From: Trichomonas tenax
Lineage: Eukaryota; Parabasalia; Trichomonadida; Trichomonadidae
Assembly: GCA_023091735.1 (NCBI GenBank)
Contig: JALKBU010000345.1
Span: forward strand, 1 to 46,834
Direction: 5' to 3'
DNA length: 46,834 bases
Under the pieces are notes generated by a model. That model saw only the letters and a list, made by a program, of their open reading frames with translations. It made no database searches and was not told the DNA's origin. How positions within the stretch are numbered: position 1 is the stretch's first letter; every line of letters begins with the position of its first letter. The position numbers and the translations under genes are program-made. Below are positions 1-8,809 of this stretch, in pieces.

Positions 1-1
1 T

Positions 2-929
2 TTAAAATCTGATGCGGAAGGTAATAAAAATAAATTACATCAAGGTTTAATTCTTCCCTTTAGTAAAGAATATCCATTCTGTTCAAACGGTGTTTATTTC
101 TTTTGTGGTAAAATGGGTTCAGGTAAGGCTTATGGTGTTGTTCGTTATATTATGATTACTGATAGGTTTTCTTCAGATCCTTATTACGATCAAATTGTTG
201 TGTCAGCAACTAGTGGATCAATGGACTTAACAGCTAAAACATTTATGAAAGAAGTAAGTGTTCCCATTACTAAAGTAAATGATACAGAATTAATGAATTA
301 TTTAAATAAGAATAGTAAACAAAAAGGAAAATATTACGCTATTTGTGAATTCCTCCAATCGGGTATGACTAAAACCAACGATGTAATGGAAAAAATGATA
401 TCAAAACATGATTTGAGGAAAAGAAGTGGAGACTTTGATTTAAAACGTTTGACTTTATATATTCTTCATAAATTATCAATTTACCCCTTTACTAAATATC
501 CTTCAAATACGTTTTTAATTCTTGATGATTACGGTGGTCATTCTTTATTAAATAAACCTGATTCACCATTAGCGAACTTTATAACAAAAGTCAGACATTA
601 TAATTATACTGTTTGCATTATGTGTCAAACGTGGCGACATATTTGTTTTAATCTTAAACGACTATGTATTAATTTCGTTATTTTCCAAGGATATTCAATG
701 AAAGATTTAGAAACAATGGTTACACAATCAGGGGCAACACAAGACTGGCGGGAGATTTGGGAAAAATACAAAGAATTAATTTCACCCCGTTCATGAGTCA
801 GTATTTGTTATTAAATCTCCATTTAATGAATACACTGAAGACGATAGAACCATCAATAATTATTTATATAGTGTCGAATTTGATTTTGAACACAAAAATG
901 ATGATTTTAAGAATGTCATTAATTATAAC
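2..929 (+). pseudogene. Maverick packaging ATPase (A32/FtsK-HerA-like), partial and frameshifted
   Basis: The frame is already open at base 2, so the N terminus lies outside the window. The P-loop reads CGKMGSGKAYG (bases 104-136), a Walker A motif, followed by a hydrophobic strand ending in two aspartates (NTFLILDDYGG, near 508-540) as Walker B. HYNYTVCIMCQTW further on resembles the sensor region of A32-type virus packaging ATPases. In this family the enzyme pumps DNA into capsids. The frame stops at TGA 794-796, but clear continuation (SVFVIKSPFNEY) resumes in another frame from about 786 and stays open to the ORF starting at 930, so there is a small frameshift near 780-800. The residue after the P-loop lysine is alanine where threonine or serine is usual. 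Probably inactive. Confidence 0.8.
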
Positions 930-1235
930 ATGTCGCAAAGCGAAGTAAGACTACTCAAATCAAAACCAATAATTACTAAAAACATATGGGACAGAAATAG
1001 TTGCATTTTGTACTCAAGTTTAGCACAAGGAGTTGATGATGACTATTTAGGTCACACCAGAAAGTATCCCTTAATTCCTATCAAATACTATAGACTTAAA
1101 GGATATAATGATGAGTTTTGGATTGACTTATACGCTACTGTTGATCATAAGGCACCAGTATATTTACCTACTGACGATAAAGATGCTTTATATATTGAAG
1201 CAATACTTCTTGATACAACAGAACCACTACTTTAA
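930..1235 (+). CDS. Maverick-associated conserved small ORF, function unknown
   Basis: A 101-aa reading frame follows the ATPase in the same direction. It is rich in aromatic residues with phrases such as LGHTRKYPLIP and FWIDLYATVDHKAPV, which suggest a compact beta-rich protein and not low-complexity noise. Its frame is continuous with the shifted C-terminal tail of the ATPase, so it could be either the end of that protein or a separate gene starting at this ATG. I recall similar sequences beside ATPases in trichomonad Mavericks, where structural or morphogenesis roles would be expected, but I cannot name it. Codon use is AT-rich like its neighbours. The stop lies 3 bases before a repeated motif that also holds the integrase stop. 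Confidence 0.5.
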   Translation: MSQSEVRLLKSKPIITKNIWDRNSCILYSSLAQGVDDDYLGHTRKYPLIPIKYYRLKGYNDEFWIDLYATVDHKAPVYLPTDDKDALYIEAILLDTTEPLL

Positions 1236-1237
1236 TG

Positions 1238-1269
1238 TGACTAACTAACTAAGAAAAGAAAGCGAAAGG
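1238..1269 (-). repeat. Maverick 3'-cassette copy A (CTTTCGCTTTC ... TAGTTAGTTAG)
   Basis: On the minus strand this reads CCTTTCGCTTTC, TTTTC, then TTAGTTAGTTAGTCA. It covers the last codons (PFAFFS) and the TAG stop of the integrase frame and runs to the stop of the opposing ORF. Two close relatives occur at 3257-3318 and 4153-4215. Confidence 0.75.
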
Positions 1270-2280
1270 ATTTGAGGGGTTCATAAATTTATCATTCCAA
1301 AACTTAACTTCCATTATTCCTAAATGAGTAGGTTTATTTCCTCTCAGATTTCTTGAAGGAATTTTATCCTTTACATCTCCTTCATAAATGATGGTGTATT
1401 TATCAGTCTTTACGTCATAATCAATAATTTTATCAATAATACCAAAACTATCGTTATCAATACTATCGGCATACTTTCCATTGTTACTTCTAATTAATTT
1501 ATGACGTGGATAATAAGCAACTGAATCATCAGCAGCTTTGATTAAGAAGCCATTACCCTGTTCTGAATCAACGATATAGTAATTTTGACTTAATTTACTT
1601 CTCTTCTTTTTTAACGGATCTGATTCTATAACTACTCTTACCTTCTCACCAGGATTTAATTTAAATTCTTTATCACTCATGATAGCATCAGTTTTATCAT
1701 TCATTTTTGTATATATCTTTCTTTTATATGTTTTAATAAATTTATTCATTGAGTCTATAGTAAAGTCTCTATCTCTGTTTAAATCTCTTAAAGTTCGAAT
1801 GAGTCTATTAATAATTCCTAAAATGTTATGATTATGTTTCTCCGTTGTGTAATGTGTTATGTTATTTTCGTTAAAGAATTCAGTTACTGATTATGCTAAA
1901 TATGCACTATCTTGATCAGATGTTAATGTTTTGGGATGATTTGAGTTCACGAATTCTTTTAATGCATTCATTACTGATTCAGTATTTTTGTTCCTTAACG
2001 GATAAGCATAACCTTTTCATGAATTAATGTTTATGAATATCAAGAATGCAGGCGGTGATGTTCCTTTACTTTGGATTAATGTATCAAATTGGTATGAACC
2101 AGGAGTTTTAGAATAAATGGGTAAGAAATATTTGGAGGAATCGATTTTTAATTTGTCATGAGCTACTTCTTTATTCAAAAAATTTCTTACTTCTTGTTTT
2201 GAAAAACCTTTTTCAGCAGCTATCGGATAAAATTTATTAAATGTCTTCCAACGAGAGTTTTAATATAGTTCTTGAAGCAT
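1249..2280 (-). pseudogene. Maverick integrase (DDE, retroviral-type) with three in-frame stops
   Basis: One uninterrupted frame runs from 2280 down to 1249 and is broken only by stops: TAA at 2260-2262, TGA at 2017-2019 and TAA at 1891-1893. Upstream of the first catalytic region is FNKFYPIAAEKGFSKQEV, a typical Maverick integrase N-terminal helix region. The core has FDTLIQ (first aspartate) and TLTSDQDSAY (second aspartate region). The third acidic residue is not evident; NHNILGIINRL occupies that place. The C-terminal 166 codons have the SH3/chromo-like barrel and basic linker (GEKVRV, YYIVDSEQGNGF, YTIIYEGDVKDKIPSRNL) seen after the core in this family. An intact enzyme would insert the element into host DNA; this copy cannot. 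No frameshift is needed to read it, suggesting fairly recent inactivation. Confidence 0.85.
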
Positions 2281-2303
2281 TTATACAAAAATAAAATGTG
2301 TTT

Positions 2304-3092
2304 TTATTTCTCATCTCTGAACGTATCGAAGTACAAAGAAATTTTTTGATGTAATAGAGGTAAATGATTTTTGTGAATTAATATAGTTGTACCCTTTATT
2401 TCGTAATCAGCGACTGCAAAAGATTTACGAACAATATCTTTTACATCTTCATTTGGTGTCATTGATATCGGTAAATTTTCTCTAAAGAACCAGCATTTAT
2501 CACTATTACGTATTTTAGCAACTGCTGAAAACGTTCTGTTATTCCTTCTGACCAAATTTAATTTAATTAATTCTGGGTCATCAACTTCTTCAGTATAAAT
2601 CATATATTTATAATTTGGTTCTTTATGTATTGGAACTGAACGAGGAATTCTTTCATTAATTTCTTCATCTTTGGTTTCAATAACTCTTTGCATTTCTTCT
2701 CGTTCCTTAGCGAATAAATCGTCTAAAAGCCTTATTATATAAATTGAATATCTCGGTGAAGCCCACATTGCGAAAACATTTACTAAAAGTCTATGGCAAT
2801 ACCAACCTCTCAATCCAACAGGCAAATTTTGTCTATTTTCACAAGGTTTATATGAGGGGCGGAATTCCGCCCCTAGAGAAAATTCACTCAAAAGTTAATG
2901 TGTGCTCTGATTTTCAAACCAGTGTTTCGCTTTTTTATCATCAGGAACATTACAAGCCTTAAATATTGATTGCATTTGGAAATAATCATCCTTGATGGAA
3001 TGAATAATTCTTAATTTTGAATTGTACTGAATCCATTCATAAACTTCATTAATTTGTTCAGAAACTATAGCAACTGTGTTTGTTGTTGTCAT
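2304..3092 (-). pseudogene. KilA-N/MSV199-type DNA-binding protein with one nonsense stop
   Basis: Reading leftward from ATG 3092, the first 65 codons (VYEWIQYN, QMQSIFKACNVPDDKKAKHWFEN) match the start of the MSV199/KilA-N fold. A single TAA at 2895-2897 interrupts it, then the same frame resumes with LLSEFSLG and reaches GWYCHRLLVNVFAMWASPRY, the typical end of the KilA-N domain (a WASP-like box). A helical stretch (LLDDLFAKEREEMQRVIETKDEEI) and a C-terminal DUF3627-like region follow. These proteins are common in large DNA viruses and Mavericks and are thought to bind DNA. The downstream part would otherwise need a TTG start, so I read it as one gene with a nonsense mutation. Confidence 0.75.
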
Positions 3093-3387
3093 GTTTATTT
3101 CTTAATTGATAAAAAAAATAATTTTAAAAAAAAATAAGTTTAATTTTTGAATTAACGATTTCAATCAAATTTTAAGCATATGCTGCCCAATATTTAAACA
3201 TCAACTTATAAAGTTACTTAAAACATCAAATTTTAAACGTAAACGCCGAAAAATAATTTTTAAATTTCCGAAGTCATAAAATCCTTTCGCTATCTTTTTC
3301 TAGTTAGTTAGTTAGTATATCATTAAGCTTAATTTTTGGATTTAATTTTATACAAAAATAAACTTAATCTTTATAAATAATAAATAA
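3093..3387. other. Divergent intergenic region between two KilA-N-type genes
   Basis: An AT-rich spacer separates the leftward and rightward KilA-N-type frames, so it should have carried promoters for both. No box like the host TCACTTTT element is visible. It holds copy B of the Maverick 3'-cassette at 3257-3318, which makes sense only if an older gene once ended here. Confidence 0.5.
3257..3318 (+). repeat. Maverick 3'-cassette copy B
   Basis: TTTTTAAATTTCCGAAGTCA, then CCTTTCGCTATC, then TAGTTAGTTAGTTAG. It aligns over about 60 bases with 4153-4215 and over its right half with the integrase terminus at 1238-1269. Its frame would end with PFAIFF and TAG, as in copy A, although no surviving gene ends here. 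Confidence 0.75.
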
Positions 3388-4080
3388 ATGAACTTTAATA
3401 AATTCACGAACAAGAGAAACGGTGAAATATTCACAAAAGGAACATATAACGGCATCGAAGTATTACGCCGTGATATTGATGGTTATATTAATGCTACGAA
3501 AATGGCTCGTAATGCAGGAAAGTTAAATCATTTACTAAGATTTCTTGGAAATGTTAAAATGACCGAAATTTTAACGTTTTGGCATCAAAATTATGGTCAA
3601 GCCAAAAGTGGCTCTACCGGAAAACAAGGTGAAAATGAAGCATTTTATGAACTAACTAAAGGAGTAGAAAATAATTTTAAAGGAATTTATATTCATCCTG
3701 ATTTAATTCATTTTATTTCCGAATGGTGCTCTGTCGAGTATGCATTTCGTGTTTAGGATATCATGGATTCAATCAACGATAAAGTTCATGAAAAACTTGA
3801 AGAGCAACATTTACATGATACAGTAGAGAACGCACAACCAATTTTTGAAAATGAAGTTAGAAAGATAACAGAACCACAAAAAGCTTATGAATAAAATAAT
3901 TGTTGGGGTTATCGTGATAGTGTTTATGAATTAGATCAATGGGAAATTGATGATTTGAGAAAAGATAAACGTGAATATGATTTAGCGAAAATTGAATTTC
4001 AAAAAGCTTCTGATAACTTATCGACAGCAGGAAAGAAAATTGAAACTTGGGGTAAATTTATAGAAAAGTATTGCGATTAA
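3388..4080 (+). pseudogene. KilA-N domain protein with two in-frame stops
   Basis: From ATG 3388 the first 122 codons form a near-complete KilA-N domain: EVLRRDIDGYINATKMARNA at the front (the YINATK signature), and GIYIHPDLIHFISEWCSVEYAF at the end (the WASP-like box). TAG at 3754-3756 then cuts the frame. The same frame continues with DSINDKVHEKLEEQHLHDT, meets TAA at 3892-3894, and goes on through a charged helical tail (DDLRKDKREYDLAKIEFQKA) to TAA at 4078-4080. That gives about 230 codons, a normal size for a virus or Maverick KilA-N protein with a coiled tail. No indel is required. It is divergent from the KilA-N gene at 2304-3092. Confidence 0.8.
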
Positions 4081-4152
4081 GTACAAATTTATTTTTCCAC
4101 TTGTTTTAAATCAACGTTGTCATATATTTTGTTCATTAACACTCAAAAATCA

Positions 4153-4215
4153 TTTTTAAAATTCTGAAGTCATGAATTCTTTTCGCTTTCTTTCCGTAGT
4201 TAGTTAGTGAGTTAA
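4153..4215 (+). repeat. Maverick 3'-cassette copy C
   Basis: TTTTTAAAATTCTGAAGTCA, then CTTTTCGCTTTC, then GTAGTTAGTTAGTGAG. It lies between the ends of two convergent genes (3388-4080 and 4230-4475). The frame ending FAFFP and TAG echoes copies A and B. Confidence 0.75.
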
Positions 4216-4229
4216 TACAAAAAATAATT

Positions 4230-4475
4230 TTAAAGTAAATACTTATAATATTCTTTTATGACATCTTCTGGAGTTGTTAAATCTAATTCGAAATGAATTC
4301 CTAAATATATTGCTTTCGTACAATTATCAGAAATTATATAATTTATCCCATCGTAACGACAACATAAAACTAATTCGTTTTGTTCATCATACATCAATAA
4401 CCAAGCATTACTGTTAACTTCCCATAATTCACTTTGAATATTATATTTATATAATTCTTTAATTAACTTCTCCAT
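4230..4475 (-). CDS. Maverick-region small hypothetical protein, 81 aa
   Basis: An intact 81-codon frame with a mixed, non-repetitive composition (ELWEVNSNAWLLMYDEQNELVLCCRYDG, abbreviated here to its WEV...LLMYDE and LVLCCRYDG parts). It has no family I recognise. Regular alternation of hydrophobic and charged residues suggests a small alpha/beta fold. It faces the KilA-N gene tail to tail across cassette copy C and uses the AT-rich codons of the Maverick block. It could equally be a surviving piece of a larger gene. Confidence 0.4.
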   Translation of the reverse strand: MEKLIKELYKYNIQSELWEVNSNAWLLMYDEQNELVLCCRYDGINYIISDNCTKAIYLGIHFELDLTTPEDVIKEYYKYLL

Positions 4476-4522
4476 AATTTTATAAAGATTAAAAAATAAT
4501 TTATTTTATTTCCTTATTTTTT

Positions 4523-5044
4523 ATATCTGGATTCTTTGCCGAAATAGAGATAACAAGTATTGACATTAATAGAGAATTACCATTAATCGTTGTTGACCCT
4601 GAACTAAACCCCAAGCTCAATGTACCACGGAGTTCTAACACATGTTGTCGAATGATGGTTGACCAAATATCATTATTGGATTTAATTAAGTATCAAGGTA
4701 TTAAGTGCAATATAATTAAAGGATATTATTACGACGGAAAGAGAGATTACCGAATAAGAGATGAAATCAAGAAACTTTTTGAATTAAGATTAAGGTATAA
4801 GAAAGAAGAAAACCCATTACAAGAAACCATAAAATTAATTTTAAACAGTATTTACGGAAAAACAATTTTAGCACCAATCGAAACAAAAATAAACTTCGTT
4901 AATGATATTGATGCGATGAGATACATAAATAAGAATTATAATGAAATCAATATACTACATATTATCTCGTGTAACCAAGCAAATATCTTTCACTTTTTCC
5001 TACATCGATTTTTTCTATTTTTCGTTTTTGGAATTGATTTTTAA
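4523..5044 (+). pseudogene. Maverick protein-primed DNA polymerase B fragment
   Basis: An open frame from 4523 reads GFFAEIEITSID, then LPLIVVDPELNPKLNVP, LLDLIKYQGIKCNIIKGYYY, RDYRIRDEIKKLFELRLRYK and ETIKLILNSIYGKTI. The last block (K-x3-NSIYGK) is polymerase motif B of family B enzymes. The preceding blocks are the thumb/palm stretch typical of the protein-primed polymerases of Mavericks and adenoviruses. Exonuclease and terminal palm motifs (YxDTD) are absent, so this is an internal fragment of a protein normally over 1000 aa. Similarity weakens after about 4962 and the frame runs into low-complexity sequence. An ATG at 4652 begins inside the conserved region and is not a real start. Confidence 0.8.
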
Positions 5045-5157
5045 TTTTTTAAAAAAAATTCATTGAGTTTTTATTTTTGAATCTTACTTTTTCGTTGATA
5101 GTATCATTGATATATTTGCATTATATCGGAACAATAAAAATCATATCATAGTTTTAG

Positions 5158-5171
5158 TTTACATGTCAAAA
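5158..5171 (+). repeat. Dispersed motif TTTACATGTCAAAA
   Basis: One exact copy of the intergenic motif TTTACATG(A/T)CAAAA, just outside the Maverick remnant, followed by GTGAAGTCAAG. Confidence 0.6.
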
Positions 5172-5434
5172 GTGAAGTCAAGTTTAATCGTAGTCATTAG
5201 GACCCTGTTTTGTACGAGGAGTATATTCTTTCTTTTTGAAAAATTTTATGAAATTTAGAATGCCATTAACATTACTTAGCTATCTATAATAAAAAGAGAC
5301 CGAAATTCCATTTTGTCAGAAAATTATGGCATTTTTGACACGATTCTGACAAATCTAATATAGGTTCAGATATTAGTATTACCAGACATTCATACCCTTA
5401 TGAGAATGGGGCAAGACCTGGAAAATATTCCAAT

Positions 5435-5911
5435 TTTATATTGCCACAGATAAATTTAGATAAATGTGAAAAAGAGAAGAATTTAATTGAAGATTTGTAT
5501 AAAATTACCAAAAATATAATCATTACAACATTTTTTGTTATTCTAGTTGCTTTTAGCAAATATTATCAAAGGATATTGAAGCTCTAACCCTTAAAAAAAT
5601 ATATGATTCACAAATAAAAAAAATTAACAGTTTTCAGACAATTTTGCTCTTTGATGCATGCAAGCAGACTGTATGGACACAGTTAGTATGCATTAATATA
5701 GTAAAATCGCAAAATCAATTATCTGGATTGCTTTGAAAAGTTTTTTATGGCTTGTTATTGCTGCATTTATACCCAATGCATACTTTGTTACAAGACTGTG
5801 TATCTAAACAGTGACGTTTATAAAAAATATCGGAGATCAGTTCGCAATCTTGGTGAAATAGTGAGCTTTGATGCATTTCGAAGACAGAATATGAATCGCC
5901 TAGTAAAATAG
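5435..5911 (+). pseudogene. Remnant of a membrane protein gene, shifted and stopped
   Basis: Pieces of credible protein occur in consecutive frames: FILPQINLDKCEKEKNLIED with a hydrophobic run (NIIITTFFVILVAFSKYY), a TAA, then IYDSQIKKINSFQTILLFDA in the same frame, a TGA, then in a shifted frame WIALKSFLWLVIAAFIPNAY, and in a further frame YRRSVRNLGEIVSFDAFRRQ to TAG at 5909-5911. The hydrophobic segments look like transmembrane helices and the tail like a cytosolic connector. Large multi-span proteins such as the trichomonad adenylyl cyclases contain such segments, but I cannot assign it. At least two stops and two frameshifts make it dead. Confidence 0.4.
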
Positions 5912-6580
5912 AGTATCTGAATTTTCGTGGACTAAAGTCGGGAATTGTTAACTAAATTTGGCTTCCCGCACACTTAAAGTCATTGCATCAAAAGATATAC
6001 TCGATTACGATATGTCAATTGCATTACTGCTACTGTTATTATCCAATCCCCAGTAATTAGTTTGATTTTAGGTGATATCAAATATATCAATGGTTATCTA
6101 CTTATTAAATAGATGGAATAGAAAATAAATCAACAAAACTATAAATAAGCAAAAGATTAAAGCTTAGCTTCGTTTTAATTATTTTTATCAAATAAAGTTT
6201 GGACGCAACTCTTTATATCACAGGGATTAAAAGAACTTTTCAATAAAAATCAATATCCACACTCCTCAATGCCAAAACTCAAATAATCAAAAATCAATTT
6301 GGTGGTTGATTTGATCTATCAAACACTATTTTTGCAAATTCAGATATAAAACAGATTTTTACTGCTATCCATCTTGATAAAATCGAAAATTAAAATTTCA
6401 TAAGATCTTCTCAATTTTATTATAGATTATATAAATACATAAGATTTTAAATCTATTTTTAATAAAAGTTTTGAGAAAAAACAAAAGAAAAAGAGTTATG
6501 ATCAATTTATCAAAATATAGACTTTATAACATCTGATAAGTCTAAAAACGCCGAAATTGAAGAATAAAATATTTATATTG
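5912..6580. other. Intergenic, AT-rich, no gene seen
   Basis: No reading frame with credible protein composition. It is dominated by A/T runs up to the initiator-like box before the gene at 6604. Confidence 0.6.
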
Positions 6581-6590
6581 TCACTTTTCA
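6581..6590 (+). promoter_or_regulatory. Initiator-like box TCACTTTTCA
   Basis: TCACTTTTCA followed by CTTCACTTAG ends 4 bases before ATG 6604. It fits the trichomonad initiator form (TCA, pyrimidine, T, A/T) and the very short 5' UTRs of these organisms. Confidence 0.6.
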
Positions 6591-6603
6591 CTTCACTTAG
6601 AAA

Positions 6604-7209
6604 ATGTCAGTAACAATGCAATCCCTGCAGCAGGGATTCGCCTCAAACCAACCTTTTGAGACGGACAAAGTCGCGGTCACAATCGCCGACAGACTTCACA
6701 AGTTCGAGAACAACATTTTCGAGAGATCGAAACAATTCGTCGAGCAAATGAATAACTGGTCAAATCAGATTACATCAATGAACTTCGAAATGGACGAAAT
6801 CAACGCTTCGTTTAATAAAATCAAATCAGGTGCCGGACAAAGGATGATGGCAAACGCAATGATTACAGGAGCGCCACCTGCACCTAAAGACAGCGAAAGC
6901 GATATCATTGATGACTCTCAGATCGATATCCCGGCGTATCCATTCGAAATCAACATGTCTGCACTTGATCAAGTTGGACACCAAGTTGCTGACGTTATTT
7001 CCGGTCAGTCACTGCCGGCACTCATCACCGTCATACCAAAGGGCCAGCCAATGCCTCGTTTCTGGAATTGCTCACAGGACTATTTCGCACCTGAAATGTC
7101 GACTGCTGCTTCAGCAAGCAACGATCAGTTCGAAACATCCTTCTCTTTGTACTTCAATTTCGATCCAATTCCATTGGCGGTTTCAGAAATGCGAAAGACA
7201 GGAAAATAA
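6604..7209 (+). CDS. Helical, coiled-coil-forming protein, 201 aa, unknown
   Basis: Host-type codon use, a clean ATG right behind an initiator-like box, and a TAA stop support a real gene. Residues about 25-75 (DRLHKFENNIFERSKQFVEQ onward) form an amphipathic helix or coiled coil with heptad-like spacing. A Pro/Ala linker (GAPPAPKDSESD) follows, then an ordered C-terminal half with PRFWNCSQDYFAPEMS and a FETSFSLYFNFDPIPL strand region. The N-terminal helix faintly recalls tail-binding helices of WASH-complex subunits, but that is too weak to use as a name. No signal peptide or membrane segment. Confidence 0.75.
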   Translation: MSVTMQSLQQGFASNQPFETDKVAVTIADRLHKFENNIFERSKQFVEQMNNWSNQITSMNFEMDEINASFNKIKSGAGQRMMANAMITGAPPAPKDSESDIIDDSQIDIPAYPFEINMSALDQVGHQVADVISGQSLPALITVIPKGQPMPRFWNCSQDYFAPEMSTAASASNDQFETSFSLYFNFDPIPLAVSEMRKTGK

Positions 7210-7683
7210 GATGTGTATTATTATTTTTTGATTCTCTTTTAATTAAATTTTCCCGGTTTATTACTGTCATATCATTTCTGTAGTCTATTATACCACTCGG
7301 ACAATCTAGTTTTAGATATGTCATATTTTACAAAATAATGCATTTTCAAGCTTTGTCCTCCACGGCATATCATCTTTATATCCTGTATAATACATATTTA
7401 CAACGATTTACATTTGATTCATTTCATCAATTTTTCTGATAAAATATTTTTTGTGTATAATGTCTCTATATCTACCAATCAATTGACAACAACACAAAAC
7501 AAAGAATTTCAATATTGTTTTTATAAATTATTCTATATTTCAATTTTTTTTATGATATATTTGATTTTGAAATGAATAGTTATTCCTATAATATGGTATT
7601 TTTGATGTCATGAAATATGTTATAGTCTGAATTGATTAAAAACCGAAGATAATTAAACTAACATCAGAATATTGCTTTATTAA
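7210..7683. other. Convergent intergenic region, nothing recognised
   Basis: An AT-rich spacer between the ends of the 6604-7209 gene and the leftward gene 7684-8514. No ORF, RNA or strong repeat seen. Confidence 0.6.
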
Positions 7684-8514
7684 TTATTTAGAAGGAGCAC
7701 TCTTATAAAAAGAGAGCCAATAAAGCAGCTTGATCCACCAAATTGATATTTTTCTAAACCAAATATCTTGAATTCCAATTTCGATATTTGAATCGGCATC
7801 AATCACATCAACTTGAATTTTCTGGGCCTGGCAGTGTTTAATCAGCTCATACGTCGATGCCGTGTTGAGATTGTGAACGCGCTCAAACACAGAATGGAAT
7901 GCGCCATATGTGATTGTTGCTAATGCATAAAAGTCTTCTGGCTTGTATCCAGGAAGTGGGTCGTTGTTCTTGAAGTTAATGAACGATGCTATTTGCTTCG
8001 ATTTTGTTGCACCGAACTTCGAAATGTATTTGAAATATTTATAGTCAACGATGAGCTTTCCTTGGCACCTCAAACCAGCAGAAATGAGGTATGAAATGCC
8101 GCTGTTAGTGATTGAAAGGCAAGAAAGTCGAGGATATTTCTTGTTCGATAAAACAGCAAGTTTTCCACCGACTTTCTTGACATTTTCGTCAATTGCGAGG
8201 ATTATTTCGTATTTCATCGTCTTAAATTTATCTTCCAGAACGTCGTAAGCTTTATAAAATTCATCCAACTCTTGGCGTGTGAAATTCTTAATATAGTATA
8301 TGAAAGATATATCAATTCCTCCTGTTGGTTCTTTATCAACAATAAATGGCGCCTTTTTGTTTGCTGTTGAATTTTTAAGATTCTCAACAAGTCTCCTGTA
8401 CGCGGTAACATCGGTCATATATGTTGTAAACAGGCGATAGAAGAAGATTCCGCTCATTAAGACAATGACCGAAACCATCGTAATCGTGATATCGGTGCTT
8501 GCAACAACAATCAT
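7684..8514 (-). CDS. Single-pass membrane protein, divergent GT2/ALG5-like glycosyltransferase fold
   Basis: The 276-aa protein starts with a hydrophobic anchor (residues about 8-28, ITMVSVIVLMSGIFFYRLF), as ALG5 dolichyl-phosphate glucosyltransferases do. The order of segments also resembles ALG5: YEIILAID at the position of the first nucleotide-binding strand, SGISYLISAGLRCQGKLIVD at the loop and strand before the DxD metal site, a middle part with YGAFHSVFERVHNL, and a C-terminal VDVIDADSNIEIG ... SIWWIKLLYWL resembling the family's acceptor-side ending. The canonical DDG and DAD(G) acidic motifs are not visible, so it may be a pseudo-enzyme or a related anchored protein. A cluster of dispersed motifs lies immediately upstream. 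Confidence 0.55.
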   Translation of the reverse strand: MIVVASTDITITMVSVIVLMSGIFFYRLFTTYMTDVTAYRRLVENLKNSTANKKAPFIVDKEPTGGIDISFIYYIKNFTRQELDEFYKAYDVLEDKFKTMKYEIILAIDENVKKVGGKLAVLSNKKYPRLSCLSITNSGISYLISAGLRCQGKLIVDYKYFKYISKFGATKSKQIASFINFKNNDPLPGYKPEDFYALATITYGAFHSVFERVHNLNTASTYELIKHCQAQKIQVDVIDADSNIEIGIQDIWFRKISIWWIKLLYWLSFYKSAPSK

Positions 8515-8545
8515 TATTTTTGGTACTTTTCATCTTTCATTTCCT

Positions 8546-8720
8546 TTTTACATGACAAATATATTCTTTACATTTGACATCATGACAATAATTCCTTTAC
8601 ATGACAAAAATTGTATGTGACAAATCCATAAATTTACATAGCAAAAATAATTTACATGGCAATTTTTTACAATTTGTGATAAATTTTTACGTGACAAAAG
8701 CAATACTTACATGACAATAT
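8546..8720 (-). repeat. Cluster of about eight degenerate TTTACATGACAAA motifs
   Basis: Within 175 bases occur TTTACATGACAAA (8547), TTTACATTTGACA, CATGACAATA, TTTACATGACAAAAA, TATGTGACAAA, TTTACATAGCAAAAA, TTTACATGGCAA, TTTTTACGTGACAAAA and TTACATGACAAT. The array lies between the kinase 3' end and the 5' end of the 7684-8514 gene, beginning about 30 bases upstream of that ATG. Confidence 0.8.
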
Positions 8721-8809
8721 TTTAAGTATAAAATTTGAATAAATTCGAAATAAAAACAATAACTTAGAACCGAAATTTTAAAATAGACAGACATAAATGA
8801 AGTAAAATA

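Larger units (their letters stand above)
1..5044. mobile_element. Degraded Maverick/Polinton remnant
   Basis: A block of AT-rich genes includes several that define Maverick (Polinton) elements: an A32/FtsK-like packaging ATPase, a retroviral-type integrase and a protein-primed family B DNA polymerase fragment. KilA-N/MSV199-type DNA-binding genes lie between them. Gene orientation alternates and most frames carry premature stops or frameshifts, so the copy is dead. The left edge is cut by the window. The right edge lies near 5044, where polymerase similarity fades. I see no terminal inverted repeat, so the boundaries are approximate. Assignment rests on reading the translations against remembered family patterns, not on a search. 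Confidence 0.85.

Noticed and set aside
2895..3092. Separate 65-aa gene next to a TTG-started 195-aa gene
   Set aside because: The two frames are in phase with one TAA between them and together make a complete KilA-N-type domain, so they are one pseudogene.
8546..8720. CRISPR-like array
   Set aside because: Units are short, degenerate and irregularly spaced, without unique spacers of constant length, and the genome is eukaryotic.
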